This document shows positions 34,938 to 43,995 of a stretch of DNA of 64,000 nucleotides, one piece after another; the first letter of the stretch is position 1, and the number at the start of each line of letters is the position of its first letter. The notes beneath the pieces are model-generated. The model was not told the origin of the DNA. It made no database searches and saw only the letters and a list, made by a program, of their open reading frames with translations. The translations under genes and the position numbers were made by a program. The stretch is from the NCBI GenBank assembly GCA_030727405.1, contig JANRBR010000023.1, positions 70,791 to 134,790 of the forward strand, written 5' to 3'. Source of the stretch: Crocinitomicaceae bacterium. GTDB lineage: Bacteria > Bacteroidota > Bacteroidia > Flavobacteriales_D > Crocinitomicaceae.

Positions 34938-35963
34938 TTAGTCTCTAATTAAGAACTGGTATTTATCGATGTTTTTCAAAGCGATACTTGTTCCCCTTGC
35001 AACGGCGCGAAGTGGATCTTCAGCAATGTGCACAGGTAATTTTGTTTTCGCAGAAATACGCTTGTCTAAGCCCCTTAACATGGAACCACCACCAGCTAAG
35101 TAGATACCTGTTTTATAGATATCTGCAGAAAGTTCAGGCGGTGTTAACTCAAGCGCACTTAATATCGCTTCTTCAATTTTAGAAATCGTTTTGTCTAGTG
35201 CATGTGCTACCTCTACATAAGAAACCATGATTTCTTTAGGTATACCTGTCATCAAATCCCGTCCACGTACAGCGAAATCTGCTGGTGGATTATCAAGTTC
35301 AGGCAAAGCAGCTCCAACTTCAATTTTAATTTGTTCTGCTGTACGTTCTCCAACAAGAATGTTATGTTGACGACGCATGTACTCTTCAATGTCACTTGTA
35401 AAGTCATCCCCTGCGATGCGAATCGACTTATCACAAACAATTCCTCCTAATGCGATGACCGCAATTTCAGAAGTACCACCACCTATATCGATGATCATGT
35501 TTCCCATAGGCTCTTCAACGTCAATTCCGATACCAATTGCAGCAGCCATCGGTTCGTGAATCAAATACACCTCTTTCGCACCTGCGTGTTCTGCAGAGTC
35601 ACGAACGGCGCGTTTTTCAACCTCGGTAATACCGGAAGGAATACAAATAACCATTCGAAGTGTTGGATTGAAAAGACTTTTACCTGGATTAATCATTTTG
35701 ATCATTCCTCGGATCATCTGTTCCGCACTTTGGAAATCGGCAATTACCCCATCCTTTAAAGGACGAACGGTTTCGATTAACTTATGTGTCTTTCCGTGCA
35801 TTTGTTGCGCCTTTCGTCCAATAGCAACTACCTTGCCTGTTTGAATGTCTTTAGCTACAATAGACGGCTCGTCAACAACCACTTTATCATTCCAAATGAT
35901 GAGTGTGTTCGCTGTCCCTAAGTCAATCGCAATTTCTTGCGTTAAAAAACTAAAAAATGCCAT
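34938..35963 (-). CDS. mreB: Rod shape-determining protein MreB
   Basis: A 341-residue actin-like ATPase that organises cell-wall synthesis. The nucleotide-binding motifs are readable: phosphate 1 at the N-terminus (IAIDLGTANTLI), phosphate 2 (MIIDIGGGTSEIAVI) and the adenosine motif (YLAGGGSMLRGL). It lies 83 bases downstream of purH on the same strand, an arrangement common in the phylum. Downstream comes a terminator, not mreC/mreD, so mreB is split from the rest of the mre operon here. Confidence 0.96.
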   Translation of the reverse strand: MAFFSFLTQEIAIDLGTANTLIIWNDKVVVDEPSIVAKDIQTGKVVAIGRKAQQMHGKTHKLIETVRPLKDGVIADFQSAEQMIRGMIKMINPGKSLFNPTLRMVICIPSGITEVEKRAVRDSAEHAGAKEVYLIHEPMAAAIGIGIDVEEPMGNMIIDIGGGTSEIAVIALGGIVCDKSIRIAGDDFTSDIEEYMRRQHNILVGERTAEQIKIEVGAALPELDNPPADFAVRGRDLMTGIPKEIMVSYVEVAHALDKTISKIEEAILSALELTPPELSADIYKTGIYLAGGGSMLRGLDKRISAKTKLPVHIAEDPLRAVARGTSIALKNIDKYQFLIRD

Positions 35964-36046
35964 GTTGAATCCAACTAGTGATTAAGTTGTTCCTTTTTCG
36001 AGAGTTTCGGAGAAAAGGTTACAATTTAATGTAAATATATGTAAAG

Positions 36047-37576
36047 TTAATGTTTAAAGTGCCGAACTCCGGTAAATACCATGCGCATTCCGTGTTTATT
36101 GCAATAATCGATGGAAAGATCATCCTTCACGGATCCTCCAGGTTGAATAACGGCATCGATTCCTTCTAAATGAGCAATTTCTACGCAATCTGGGAATGGG
36201 AAAAAAGCATCACTGGCCATGGCTGCACCTTTTAAATCGAAACCAAACGTTTTTGCTTTATGAATCGCTTGATTTAAGGCATCAACTCGTGATGTTTGTC
36301 CGGTACCACTCGCTAATAATTGTCCGTTCTTTGCTAAAATAATGGTATTCGATTTCGTGTGTTTCACCAGTTTATTGGCAAACAATAAATCAGCTATTTC
36401 CTGTTCGCTAGGCGCATTTGTTGTTTTGACAACCAAATCTTCCTTCGTTTCCGATTTTGCATCTCTGTCCTGAACGAGAACACCGTTCAAAATAGATCGA
36501 ACTTGTTGTTGAGGAAGCGCCGTTTCTTTTTGAACAAGAATGATGCGGTTCTTTTTACTTTTTAGTAATTCCAATGCATCCTCATGATAGCTAGGAGCAA
36601 TCAATACCTCGCAAAACAACTCGTTGATGAGTGTTGCAGTTGCCATATCGACGGGTTGGTTGGAAATTAAAATTCCTCCAAACGCACTTACTGGGTCAGC
36701 TGCTAATGCCACTTCATATGCTTCTTTAAGAGTCGGACGTGTGGCAATACCACAGGCATTATTGTGTTTCAAAATCCCGAATGTAGGACCATCATTTTTA
36801 AATTCTTGAAGTAAATTAACGGCTGCATCAACATCCAACAAATTGTTGTAAGAAAGTTCTTTTCCGTGTAATTTATCAAATAAGGCTTCTAAATCCCCGA
36901 AGAATTGTCCTTTTTGATGTGGGTTTTCTCCGTATCGAAGTGCTTCACTTTTTTCCACACTTAATTTTAAGTATGGACCATCGTTTTGTACGAAATACTG
37001 ATGAATCATCGTATCGTAATGCGAAGAAACATGAAAGGCTTCACCCGCAAAATGTTGTCTTTGTGCCAAAGTTGTTCCACCGCTTTGGGTTCTCAGAATC
37101 TCTAAAAACGAAGCATAGCTTTTTACAGATGGAATAATCACCACATCTTGGAAATTTTTCGCTGCTGCTCGGATTAATGAAATTCCACCAATGTCAATTT
37201 TTTCAATGATTTCTTCATGTTTAGCACCGGATGCTAACGTTTCTTCGAAAGGATATAAGTCTACAATAACTAAATCAATGGAAGGAATCCCATGCTTGGC
37301 AATGGCTTCCTGATCTTCTTGTAAAGAACGACGGTTAAGTATTCCTCCGAAAACAGTTGGATGAAGGGTTTTTACTCTACCACCTAAAATTTCGGGAAAT
37401 CCAGTAAGGTCTTCCACTGCTACAACAGGAATCCCTAAATTTTGGATAAAGGAAAGGGTTCCACCGGTCGAATAAATCGTTACTTCGTGTTTGTGTAGTT
37501 CACGAACAATCTCGTCAAGCCCATCTTTGTAATAGACTGAAATTAAGGCACTTTTGATGTTTTTTAAATCTGTCAT
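36047..37576 (-). CDS. purH: Bifunctional AICAR formyltransferase / IMP cyclohydrolase
   Basis: A 509-residue enzyme that performs the last two steps of IMP synthesis. The N-terminal cyclohydrolase (1 to about 200) has STGGTLSFIQ, DLTGFPEILGGRVKTLHP and DIGGISLIRAAAKN. The transformylase domain has RYGENPHQKGQ, KHNNACGIA and a VSAFGGIL segment. The frame extends to an ATG at 37597, but a -7 element at 37595-37602 overlaps it, and the next Met gives MTDLKNIKSALISV, the usual start. Confidence 0.96.
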   Translation of the reverse strand: MTDLKNIKSALISVYYKDGLDEIVRELHKHEVTIYSTGGTLSFIQNLGIPVVAVEDLTGFPEILGGRVKTLHPTVFGGILNRRSLQEDQEAIAKHGIPSIDLVIVDLYPFEETLASGAKHEEIIEKIDIGGISLIRAAAKNFQDVVIIPSVKSYASFLEILRTQSGGTTLAQRQHFAGEAFHVSSHYDTMIHQYFVQNDGPYLKLSVEKSEALRYGENPHQKGQFFGDLEALFDKLHGKELSYNNLLDVDAAVNLLQEFKNDGPTFGILKHNNACGIATRPTLKEAYEVALAADPVSAFGGILISNQPVDMATATLINELFCEVLIAPSYHEDALELLKSKKNRIILVQKETALPQQQVRSILNGVLVQDRDAKSETKEDLVVKTTNAPSEQEIADLLFANKLVKHTKSNTIILAKNGQLLASGTGQTSRVDALNQAIHKAKTFGFDLKGAAMASDAFFPFPDCVEIAHLEGIDAVIQPGGSVKDDLSIDYCNKHGMRMVFTGVRHFKH

Positions 37577-37594
37577 GAGGCGTAAATGAAAGCG

Positions 37595-37602
37595 CAAAAT
37601 TA
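37595..37602 (-). promoter_or_regulatory. Candidate -7 element for purH (TAATTTTG on the minus strand)
   Basis: CAAAATTA on the plus strand reads TAATTTTG on the minus strand, 18 bases before the chosen purH ATG. It overlaps the upstream in-frame ATG and so decides the start. Confidence 0.5.
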
Positions 37603-37670
37603 GTGTATTTTTTTCGATTTACGTCTTATTTTTCGCCTACATTTCAGAAAGTTTGCGGTTGATAAATAAC

Positions 37671-37703
37671 AAAAAACCCCGCTATTAAAACGGGGTTTTT
37701 TTT
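37671..37703. terminator. Rho-independent terminator after nrdA
   Basis: CCCCG (37677-37681) and CGGGG (37691-37695) enclose CTATTAAAA, with an A-run before and a T-run after, so it works in both directions. On the minus strand it lies about 170 bases past the nrdA stop, beyond the tandem repeat, and upstream of the purH promoter. Confidence 0.85.
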
Positions 37704-37747
37704 ACCACTTAGACGGATGTCTTATTTTTTGTTCTATTAATGGAATC

Positions 37748-37889
37748 TTAGCGAGTCTAGCTCGTGAATTTCCGTTCTGTCTATAACCGACTAACGTCGC
37801 TTCTATCCAGAACACATTTAGCGAGTCTAGCTCGTGAATTTCCGTTCTGTCTATAACCGACTAACGTCGCTTCTATCCAGAACACATTT
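37748..37889. repeat. Exact tandem duplication of 70 bp containing a 40-nt near-palindrome
   Basis: Two identical, adjacent copies (37750-37819 and 37820-37889; the two preceding T bases also match). The right-hand copy includes the last four codons and TAG stop of nrdA, so the gene end is duplicated downstream. Each copy holds a 40-nt imperfect hairpin (37774-37813 and 37844-37883) with arms GTTCTG/CAGAAC outside and CGAC/GTCG inside around GTTA (minus strand). It also holds a smaller CGAG-CTAGA-CTCG hairpin. It has the look of a recent slippage or recombination duplication of a structured 3' end. Confidence 0.95.
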
Positions 37890-40233
37890 CACAATTTTCT
37901 GGGTCGTCAAGTGAGCATGCGATGGCTGCTGCTTGTTCTTCCAGAGATTTTGCTGTTGGTTCTTCTACCACTGTTTTTTCCACCGTAAATTTAATGGCGT
38001 CAGTAGCTGCTTTTGTTCGAAGGTAATACATTCCTGTTTTCAATCCTTTCTCCCAACCGTAGAAGTGCATGGATGTTAACTTACCAAAGTTGGCGTTTTC
38101 CATGAAGATATTCAACGATTGACTTTGACAAATATATGCTCCTCGATCGGCAGCTTGATCAATGATTGCCTTTTGTGAAATCTCCCAAGCCGTTTTGTAA
38201 AGGTCTTTTAAGCGTTGAGGTACTTCATTAATGTTCTGAACAGATCCATTCGCTGTCATGATTTTTTGACGCATGTCTTTATTCCATAATCCTTCACGAA
38301 CTAAATCCTTCAATAAGTGCTTATTTACAATAATGAATTCTCCAGAAAGCACACGACGCGTGTAAATATTGGATGTATAAGGCTCGAAACATTCGTTGTT
38401 TCCAAGTATTTGAGCAGTAGATGCAGTTGGCATCGGTGCTAATAACAATGAATTTCTAACACCGTGTTTTTTCACCTCTTCTTTTAGGACATCCCATTCC
38501 CAACGACTGGAAGGAGTAACACCCCACATATCAAACTGGAAGATACCTTTTGATACAGGAGAACCTTTAATCGTTTCATATGGACCTTCTACTTTCGCAA
38601 GGTCTTTTGAAGCTGACATGGATGCAAAGTAAATCGTCTCGAATACTTCACGGTTTAATGCGCGCGCTTCTTCAGATTCAAATGGCAATCCCATCATAAT
38701 GAATGCATCAGCTAATCCTTGAACACCAAGTCCAATTGGACGATGGCGAAGGTTTGAATTTTTCGCTTCAACAACTGGATAGAAATTCTCGTCGATGATG
38801 CGGTTCAAATTCAATGTAGCTTGATATGTTACTTCGAATAATTTATCGTGGTCAAAATTCCCATCTTCCGTTACATATTTTGGAAGTGCTAGAGAAGCTA
38901 GGTTACAAACAGCAACTTCATCAGGTGCTGTATATTCAATAATCTCTGTACAAAGATTAGATGATTTGATGGTACCTAAATTTTGTTGATTTGATTTAGC
39001 ATTTGCCGCATCTTTATACAACATATAAGGCGTTCCTGTTTCGATTTGAGATTCAAGGATTTTGAACCAAAGATCTTGAGCTTTGATTGTTTTTCTTCCT
39101 TTCCCTTCTTTTTCATACTTCGTGTACAATGCTTCAAACGCTGCACTGTGCGTTTCAGACAGCCCTGGACATTCGTGTGGACACATTAAAGTCCAGTCGC
39201 CATTTTCTTTTACGCGTTGCATGAACAAATCTGGAATCCAAAGTGCGTAGAATAAATCACGTGCACGTTGTTCTTCTTTTCCGTGATTCTTTTTCAAATC
39301 TAAGAAGTCAAACACATCTGCATGCCAAGGCTCGATATACATCGCAAAAGAACCTTTTCTCTTTCCACCACCTTGATCAACGTAACGAGCTGTATCGTTG
39401 AATACTCGTAGCATTGGAACGATACCATTAGACGTTCCATTTGTTCCTTTAATGTATGATCCAGTAGCACGGATATCATGCAATGCTAACCCAATTCCAC
39501 CTGCGGATTGTGAAATTTGCGCACATGATTTCAATGTATCGTAAATCCCTTCAATACTATCTTCCTTCATGGTAAGCAAGAAACAAGATGACATTTGAGG
39601 TTTAGGCGTCCCTGCGTTAAACAAGGTTGGAGTTGCATGCGTAAACCAACCTTCAGACATTAAATTGTATGTCTTGATGGCAGATGCCACATCTTTCTTG
39701 TGAATACCAATGGCAACACGCATCAACATTTGTTGTGGACGTTCGGCAATTTTACCATTTAAACGCATCAAGTAAGAGCGAGACAATGTTTTAAATCCAA
39801 AATAATCGTAGCGGAAGTCACGATCATAAATGATACTAGAGTCAAATGCTTCTTTGTTTTCTTGGATGATTGCGTATACATCATCAGCAACCAACGAAGC
39901 ATTTTGATTCGTTTTTGGATCGATGTAATGGTGTAAATCGTCAATTACTTCAGAGAACGTTTTTTTCGTCTCTTTATGCAGGTTGGACACGGCAATGCGT
40001 GAAGCCAACAATGCGTAATCTGGGTGATCAATTGTTTTTGCGGCAGCAACTTCCGCTGCTAGGTTATCCAAATCTGAAGTGGATACACCGTCATAGATTC
40101 CTTCAATCACCTTCATCGCTACTGCTTCAGGTGATACTAATGGATCTAATCCGTAACACATTTTAATAATGCGCGCTGTGATTTTATCAAATTTCACAGT
40201 TTCTTTTCTTTCGTCTCTTTTTACTACGTACAT
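37873..40233 (-). CDS. nrdA: Ribonucleoside-diphosphate reductase alpha subunit (class Ia)
   Basis: A 786-residue catalytic subunit that reduces ribonucleoside diphosphates. An N-terminal ATP-cone ([19 protein letters not shown]) is present for allosteric control. The active-site cysteines are Cys217 ([10 protein letters not shown]), the thiyl-radical Cys in SNLCTEI and its partner in [11 protein letters not shown]. The mobile C-terminal pair Cys781/Cys784 (ENCEMCSG) receives electrons from thioredoxin. The style is of the eukaryote-like NrdA group. The stop codon lies within the right-hand copy of a 70-bp tandem repeat. nrdB is directly upstream (22-base gap). Confidence 0.96.
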   Translation of the reverse strand: MYVVKRDERKETVKFDKITARIIKMCYGLDPLVSPEAVAMKVIEGIYDGVSTSDLDNLAAEVAAAKTIDHPDYALLASRIAVSNLHKETKKTFSEVIDDLHHYIDPKTNQNASLVADDVYAIIQENKEAFDSSIIYDRDFRYDYFGFKTLSRSYLMRLNGKIAERPQQMLMRVAIGIHKKDVASAIKTYNLMSEGWFTHATPTLFNAGTPKPQMSSCFLLTMKEDSIEGIYDTLKSCAQISQSAGGIGLALHDIRATGSYIKGTNGTSNGIVPMLRVFNDTARYVDQGGGKRKGSFAMYIEPWHADVFDFLDLKKNHGKEEQRARDLFYALWIPDLFMQRVKENGDWTLMCPHECPGLSETHSAAFEALYTKYEKEGKGRKTIKAQDLWFKILESQIETGTPYMLYKDAANAKSNQQNLGTIKSSNLCTEIIEYTAPDEVAVCNLASLALPKYVTEDGNFDHDKLFEVTYQATLNLNRIIDENFYPVVEAKNSNLRHRPIGLGVQGLADAFIMMGLPFESEEARALNREVFETIYFASMSASKDLAKVEGPYETIKGSPVSKGIFQFDMWGVTPSSRWEWDVLKEEVKKHGVRNSLLLAPMPTASTAQILGNNECFEPYTSNIYTRRVLSGEFIIVNKHLLKDLVREGLWNKDMRQKIMTANGSVQNINEVPQRLKDLYKTAWEISQKAIIDQAADRGAYICQSQSLNIFMENANFGKLTSMHFYGWEKGLKTGMYYLRTKAATDAIKFTVEKTVVEEPTAKSLEEQAAAIACSLDDPENCEMCSG

Positions 40234-40255
40234 TCTTAATACCGCAATTAAATAA

Positions 40256-41236
40256 TTAAAATTCTTCGTTCATACTGAATTCTTTGTTCGCATCACCTGC
40301 CAACACTCCAGCTTTTTGGTATTCACCAACTCGTTTTTCAAAGAAATTTGTTTTTCCTTGAATGGAAATCATTTCCATGAAGTCAAATGGATTCGAAGTG
40401 TTGTATACACGTTCGTTTCCTAATTCAACTAATAGACGATCCGCAACGAATTCAATGTATTGTTGCATGAGATCGCTGTTCATTCCAATAAGTTTTACTG
40501 GAATAGCGTCCGTCACAAATTCTTTCTCAATTTCGACAGCGTCCATGATGATTTGACGCACTTGGTCTTTGGATAATTTATTTACCAAGTGATTGTTATA
40601 TAACAAACAAGCGAAGTCACAATGCAAGCCCTCATCTCTAGAAATCAATTCATTAGAGAATGACAAACCAGGCATTAAGCCACGTTTTTTCAACCAGAAT
40701 ATGGAACAGAAAGATCCGGAGAAGAAAATACCTTCCACAGCAGCAAACGCAACTAAACGCTCAGCAAATGATCCTTTGTCGATCCATCTAAGTGCCCAAT
40801 CTGCTTTTTTCTTCACGCAATCAAGCGTGTCAATGGCGTTGAACAAATGACTTTTTTCAGCTGAATCTTTGATGTAGGTATCAATCAACAAAGAATAAGT
40901 CTCTGAGTGAATGTTTTCCATCGCCACCTGATTTCCGTAAAAGAATTTCGCTTCGGTGTATTGAACTTCTGACAAAAAGTTTTCTGCTAGGTTTTCATTG
41001 ACAATCCCATCGGAAGCAGCAAAGAAAGCAAGAACATGCTTGATGAAATGACGTTCATCGTCGTTTAGTTTGTTCTCCCAATCTATTTGATCAGGCGACA
41101 AGTCAATTTCCTCTGCCGTCCAGAAACTAGCTTCTGCTTTTTTGTAAAAACTCCAAATATCATCGTGTTGAATTGGGAATAGTACAAAACGGCTTTTGTT
41201 TTCTTCAAGAATAGGTTCGTGTAAAGATGTTGTCAT
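40256..41236 (-). CDS. nrdB: Ribonucleoside-diphosphate reductase beta subunit (class Ia)
   Basis: A 326-residue di-iron radical subunit. Ligands are readable: Asp45, Glu107 and His110 (MENIHSETY), Glu168, and Glu202/His205 (DEGLH). The radical tyrosine is Tyr114, seven residues after Glu107, so this is a tyrosyl-radical class Ia enzyme and not a Phe-substituted class Ic type. nrdB precedes nrdA in one operon. Upstream is a long AT-rich leader region with a duplicated GTAATT(T)ACCATT motif. Confidence 0.96.
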   Translation of the reverse strand: MTTSLHEPILEENKSRFVLFPIQHDDIWSFYKKAEASFWTAEEIDLSPDQIDWENKLNDDERHFIKHVLAFFAASDGIVNENLAENFLSEVQYTEAKFFYGNQVAMENIHSETYSLLIDTYIKDSAEKSHLFNAIDTLDCVKKKADWALRWIDKGSFAERLVAFAAVEGIFFSGSFCSIFWLKKRGLMPGLSFSNELISRDEGLHCDFACLLYNNHLVNKLSKDQVRQIIMDAVEIEKEFVTDAIPVKLIGMNSDLMQQYIEFVADRLLVELGNERVYNTSNPFDFMEMISIQGKTNFFEKRVGEYQKAGVLAGDANKEFSMNEEF

Positions 41237-41690
41237 AAGCTGTTTTAAATTATTTCGTTCATTTTGGGAGAAAAATCATGCTCGTTTTTCAAAAACTTGA
41301 TGCCCTCGCTCGTAAAAATGTTTTGTAATTACCATTCGGCTTAAATGTTTGGTAATTTACCATTAACACTCGCAAAATTTGAGACTACAAAAATTGTCAA
41401 AAAACATTCTTAAATCAACTAAAGAAATTAACATTTCTGCGATGTTATTAACACCGAAAATCGCAATCCTTTCACCAATAAACCCTTCAGCAATTTTCAA
41501 CACCATTTGGAAAGATATTCACATCGATTTTTAACAACCTTTGATAACTATTCACCAAAAAAAGACCGATTAAATGAAATAAATTTCTTATGTGATTAAG
41601 TTCATTAAAATTACAGGAGAAATTTATTTTTTTCTGTTTACAATCAAGGAGTTTTTAAACACGTTAATGTTGATATTAACATACGCGATC
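41237..41690. other. Long AT-rich intergenic region between divergent nrdB and comF
   Basis: About 450 bases with no convincing gene. It holds two related palindromic sequences on the nrdB side: TTTGTAATTACCATT (41322-41336) and TTTGGTAATTTACCATT (41348-41364). On the comF side there is a perfect GTTAAT/ATTAAC inverted repeat (41663-41668, 41675-41680) just before the start codon. No exact TAnnTTTG element was found on either strand. An open frame from 41592 into comF is read as non-coding because its product lacks family similarity. Confidence 0.6.
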
Positions 41691-42404
41691 ATGTTTCAAA
41701 ATAAAACCGCTTTTCGATACTATCTGGAGGGCTTTCAACACTTGATTTTCCCGAACCTTTGTCTTCAATGTCAACAGGAAATGTCGCGTCACGAAAAATA
41801 CATTTGCATGTTTTGTTGGGACAAATTACAACGCACCTATTTTGAGTCCTATTTAGAGCCCAGTGCAATGGATAAACTTTTTTGGGGACGTTGTCAGATT
41901 CAAGAAACTTTTGCTCTTTATTTTTTTGAGAAAGAAAAGCCCATTCAAGAGGTTTTACACGCGCTTAAATATGGTTTTAAGGCTCCCCTAGGTCATTACT
42001 TCGGAGCGTACATGGGGAAAGTCATTTCGACAAAGGGTAAATATGATCGTGTGGAGGCGCTAATTCCCGTTCCAATCCACCCTCAAAAGGAATTTTTTCG
42101 GGGTTATAACCAAAGCACAGCTTTAGCTGAAGGCTTGTCATCGACATTAAACATCCCTGTTCTAACCAATATCGTAAAGAAAAAAACGAATAATGCGAGT
42201 CAAACGGGAAAAAATAGGTTTTTACGATGGGATAATGCCATGGAACAATTTGGTTTAACAAAACAAGTGTTAAACTACCAACATATAGCCATTGTCGATG
42301 ATGTCATTACAACAGGCGCTACTATAGAAGCTATGGTTCAATTATTGCGCTCGAAATACCCGAATCTTCAAATAAGTTTGATTAGCTTCGCCATAGCAAA
42401 ATGA
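41691..42404 (+). CDS. ComF family protein (phosphoribosyltransferase domain)
   Basis: A 237-residue protein related to ComFC/GntX. An N-terminal zinc-binding region has paired cysteines (CLQCQQEM, then ICMFCW). The C-terminal phosphoribosyltransferase motif is AIVDDVITTGATIEAM, and YGFKAPLGHYFG and PVPIHPQKEFFRGYNQS are family hallmarks. It is linked to natural transformation and DNA handling in other bacteria; the exact biochemical role is unclear. The frame starts at 41592, but the first 33 residues are hydrophobic and foreign to the family, so the ATG at 41691 is chosen. Its stop overlaps the next start by four bases (ATGA). Confidence 0.88.
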   Translation: MFQNKTAFRYYLEGFQHLIFPNLCLQCQQEMSRHEKYICMFCWDKLQRTYFESYLEPSAMDKLFWGRCQIQETFALYFFEKEKPIQEVLHALKYGFKAPLGHYFGAYMGKVISTKGKYDRVEALIPVPIHPQKEFFRGYNQSTALAEGLSSTLNIPVLTNIVKKKTNNASQTGKNRFLRWDNAMEQFGLTKQVLNYQHIAIVDDVITTGATIEAMVQLLRSKYPNLQISLISFAIAK

Positions 42405-43465
42405 GCATGGAGTCGCAACACGTTTTAATTATTGGTGCCGGTTTAGCAGGGACAAGTTTGGCACATGAGTTATTGGCTCGAGGTCACCGTGTTCAAATGG
42501 TAGACCGTGGAGAAAATCATTCTACCGCCATCGCGGCAGGTATGGTGAATCCGATGGTATTTCGCAGAATGAATAAATCTTGGCGCTTGGAAGAATTTAT
42601 GGAGGATGCCACCAAATTCTATCAGGAGATGGAAAAGGTACTCGCTCATAAATTATTCCACCCTATTGTAATCCGAAGGATGTTGTCCTCTGAACAGGAG
42701 CGAAAGTATTGGATTGAACGATCGAAACTTCCCGAATTCCAGGATTATTTGACCGAATTAAACCGAGAGGATGATGACTATAACCTTGCAAAAAATTCTT
42801 TTGGAAGTGGTCGTTTGAAGGCTTCTTTTTGGATTGATGCCAAGTCATATTACGATCGGAACCAAGCCTATTTCGCTGAAAATAAATGCCTAACGAAAGA
42901 GGAATTCCAAGCGGATGAATTCAATGAAAACACCCTGATTTACAAAGGAATATCTTATGATAAAGTTGTTTTTTGCGTTGGGTATCAACAAATGAATACG
43001 CCGTTTTTTCAAGATTTACCTATTCAACAAACGAAAGGACAAACCTTGCGCATTCGCTCTGAGGAAATACCGGAAGAAGAGTCGCTAAATCGAAAGTGTT
43101 TTGTCCTACCGCTGGGAAATCAGGTATTTCGAATTGGCGCAACCTATGAATGGGACAATCCTGATTTAACCCCCACAGAAGCAGCGAAGCATGAATTGGT
43201 GGAACACCTGTCCGTTTTAGGTAATTTTCATTATGAAATCATTGACCAACAAGTTGGCGTTCGTCCTACCGTTTTGGATCGCCGACCGATTCTCGGAGAA
43301 CACCACGCCATAAAAAACATGTATTTGTTTAATGGACTCGGAACGAAGGGTTACCTCATGGCGCCGACCTTGGCGAAGGAATTATGTAGGCACATGTTCG
43401 AGGGTATTCCTTTAGATAAGGAGACATCAATTGATCGATTTTACAAGAAATTAAATTTGAGATAA
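42401..43465 (+). CDS. FAD-dependent oxidoreductase (DAO family)
   Basis: A 354-residue flavoprotein with an N-terminal FAD-binding motif VLIIGAGLAGTSLAHELLARG followed by DRGENHSTAIAAGMVNP. The C-terminal region has GVRPTVLDRRPILGEH and LFNGLGTKGYLMAP, as in glycine-oxidase-like and MnmC C-terminal enzymes. The substrate is unknown; a free amine or imino acid is likely. It is translationally coupled to comF. No partner tRNA-methyltransferase domain is present, so it is not MnmC itself. Confidence 0.82.
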   Translation: MSMESQHVLIIGAGLAGTSLAHELLARGHRVQMVDRGENHSTAIAAGMVNPMVFRRMNKSWRLEEFMEDATKFYQEMEKVLAHKLFHPIVIRRMLSSEQERKYWIERSKLPEFQDYLTELNREDDDYNLAKNSFGSGRLKASFWIDAKSYYDRNQAYFAENKCLTKEEFQADEFNENTLIYKGISYDKVVFCVGYQQMNTPFFQDLPIQQTKGQTLRIRSEEIPEEESLNRKCFVLPLGNQVFRIGATYEWDNPDLTPTEAAKHELVEHLSVLGNFHYEIIDQQVGVRPTVLDRRPILGEHHAIKNMYLFNGLGTKGYLMAPTLAKELCRHMFEGIPLDKETSIDRFYKKLNLR

Positions 43466-43498
43466 AAACTTTATTTTAGTGGAATTAAAATAAAAAAC

Positions 43499-43939
43499 AT
43501 GGAAACAGAATCAATGAATGCTACTTCATTAAAATTAACAGAAAACAGCCTTGTTTTCATGAGAGAAACGGTAAAATGGGCGAAATTTTTGGCAATATGT
43601 TCCTTTGTTGGACTTGGTTTAATGGTTCTGGTAGGCGTGGTTTTCCTTTTCCTTAGTGTTTCGGCCCCTGGCCCAGCGGAAATGAAGATTTCAACTTCCG
43701 CCGTAGGTATTTTTTACATCTTAATAGCAGTGCTTTATTTTTTTCCAGCTATCTATTTGTATCGTTTTGCTATAGCAAGTGCGGAGGCCATCAATACATT
43801 AAACGATGACACCCTTGAAGAAGGGCTCGAAAATTTGAAATCCCTTTTTCGATTTACAGGAATCTTAATGATTATAGTCCTTTCCTTATATGCTGTCGGC
43901 TTTATTTTAGCAATCGTACTGAGTCTAATCAAAATGTAA
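43499..43939 (+). CDS. DUF5362-like membrane protein
   Basis: A 146-residue protein with four hydrophobic segments: a pair at residues about 28-55, one near 72-92 and one near 118-144. A polar loop with SAEAINTLNDDTLEEGLENLKSLFRF lies between the last two. The pattern matches a Bacteroidota family listed as DUF5362. The function is unknown and no catalytic residue is evident. It stands alone between the oxidoreductase and lepA. Confidence 0.7.
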   Translation: METESMNATSLKLTENSLVFMRETVKWAKFLAICSFVGLGLMVLVGVVFLFLSVSAPGPAEMKISTSAVGIFYILIAVLYFFPAIYLYRFAIASAEAINTLNDDTLEEGLENLKSLFRFTGILMIIVLSLYAVGFILAIVLSLIKM

Positions 43940-43979
43940 TATAGTCGGGGGATAAAGCGTCAATTCAGCCGGAAAGTCG

Positions 43980-43987
43980 TATTTTTG
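43980..43987 (+). promoter_or_regulatory. Candidate -7 element for lepA (TATTTTTG)
   Basis: TATTTTTG matches TAnnTTTG, only eight bases before the lepA ATG. It implies an extremely short leader. Confidence 0.4.
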
Positions 43988-43995
43988 TTCCTGCT

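Noticed and set aside
37748..37889. Tandem repeat as a CRISPR array or integron attC site
   Set aside because: There are only two directly adjacent copies with no spacers, and no cas genes or integrase. The RYYYAAC/GTTRRRY core boxes of attC do not fit.
41237..41690. Possible replication origin in the AT-rich gap
   Set aside because: Only loose matches to DnaA boxes (such as ATATTCACA) were seen, without a cluster or a dnaA/dnaN neighbour.
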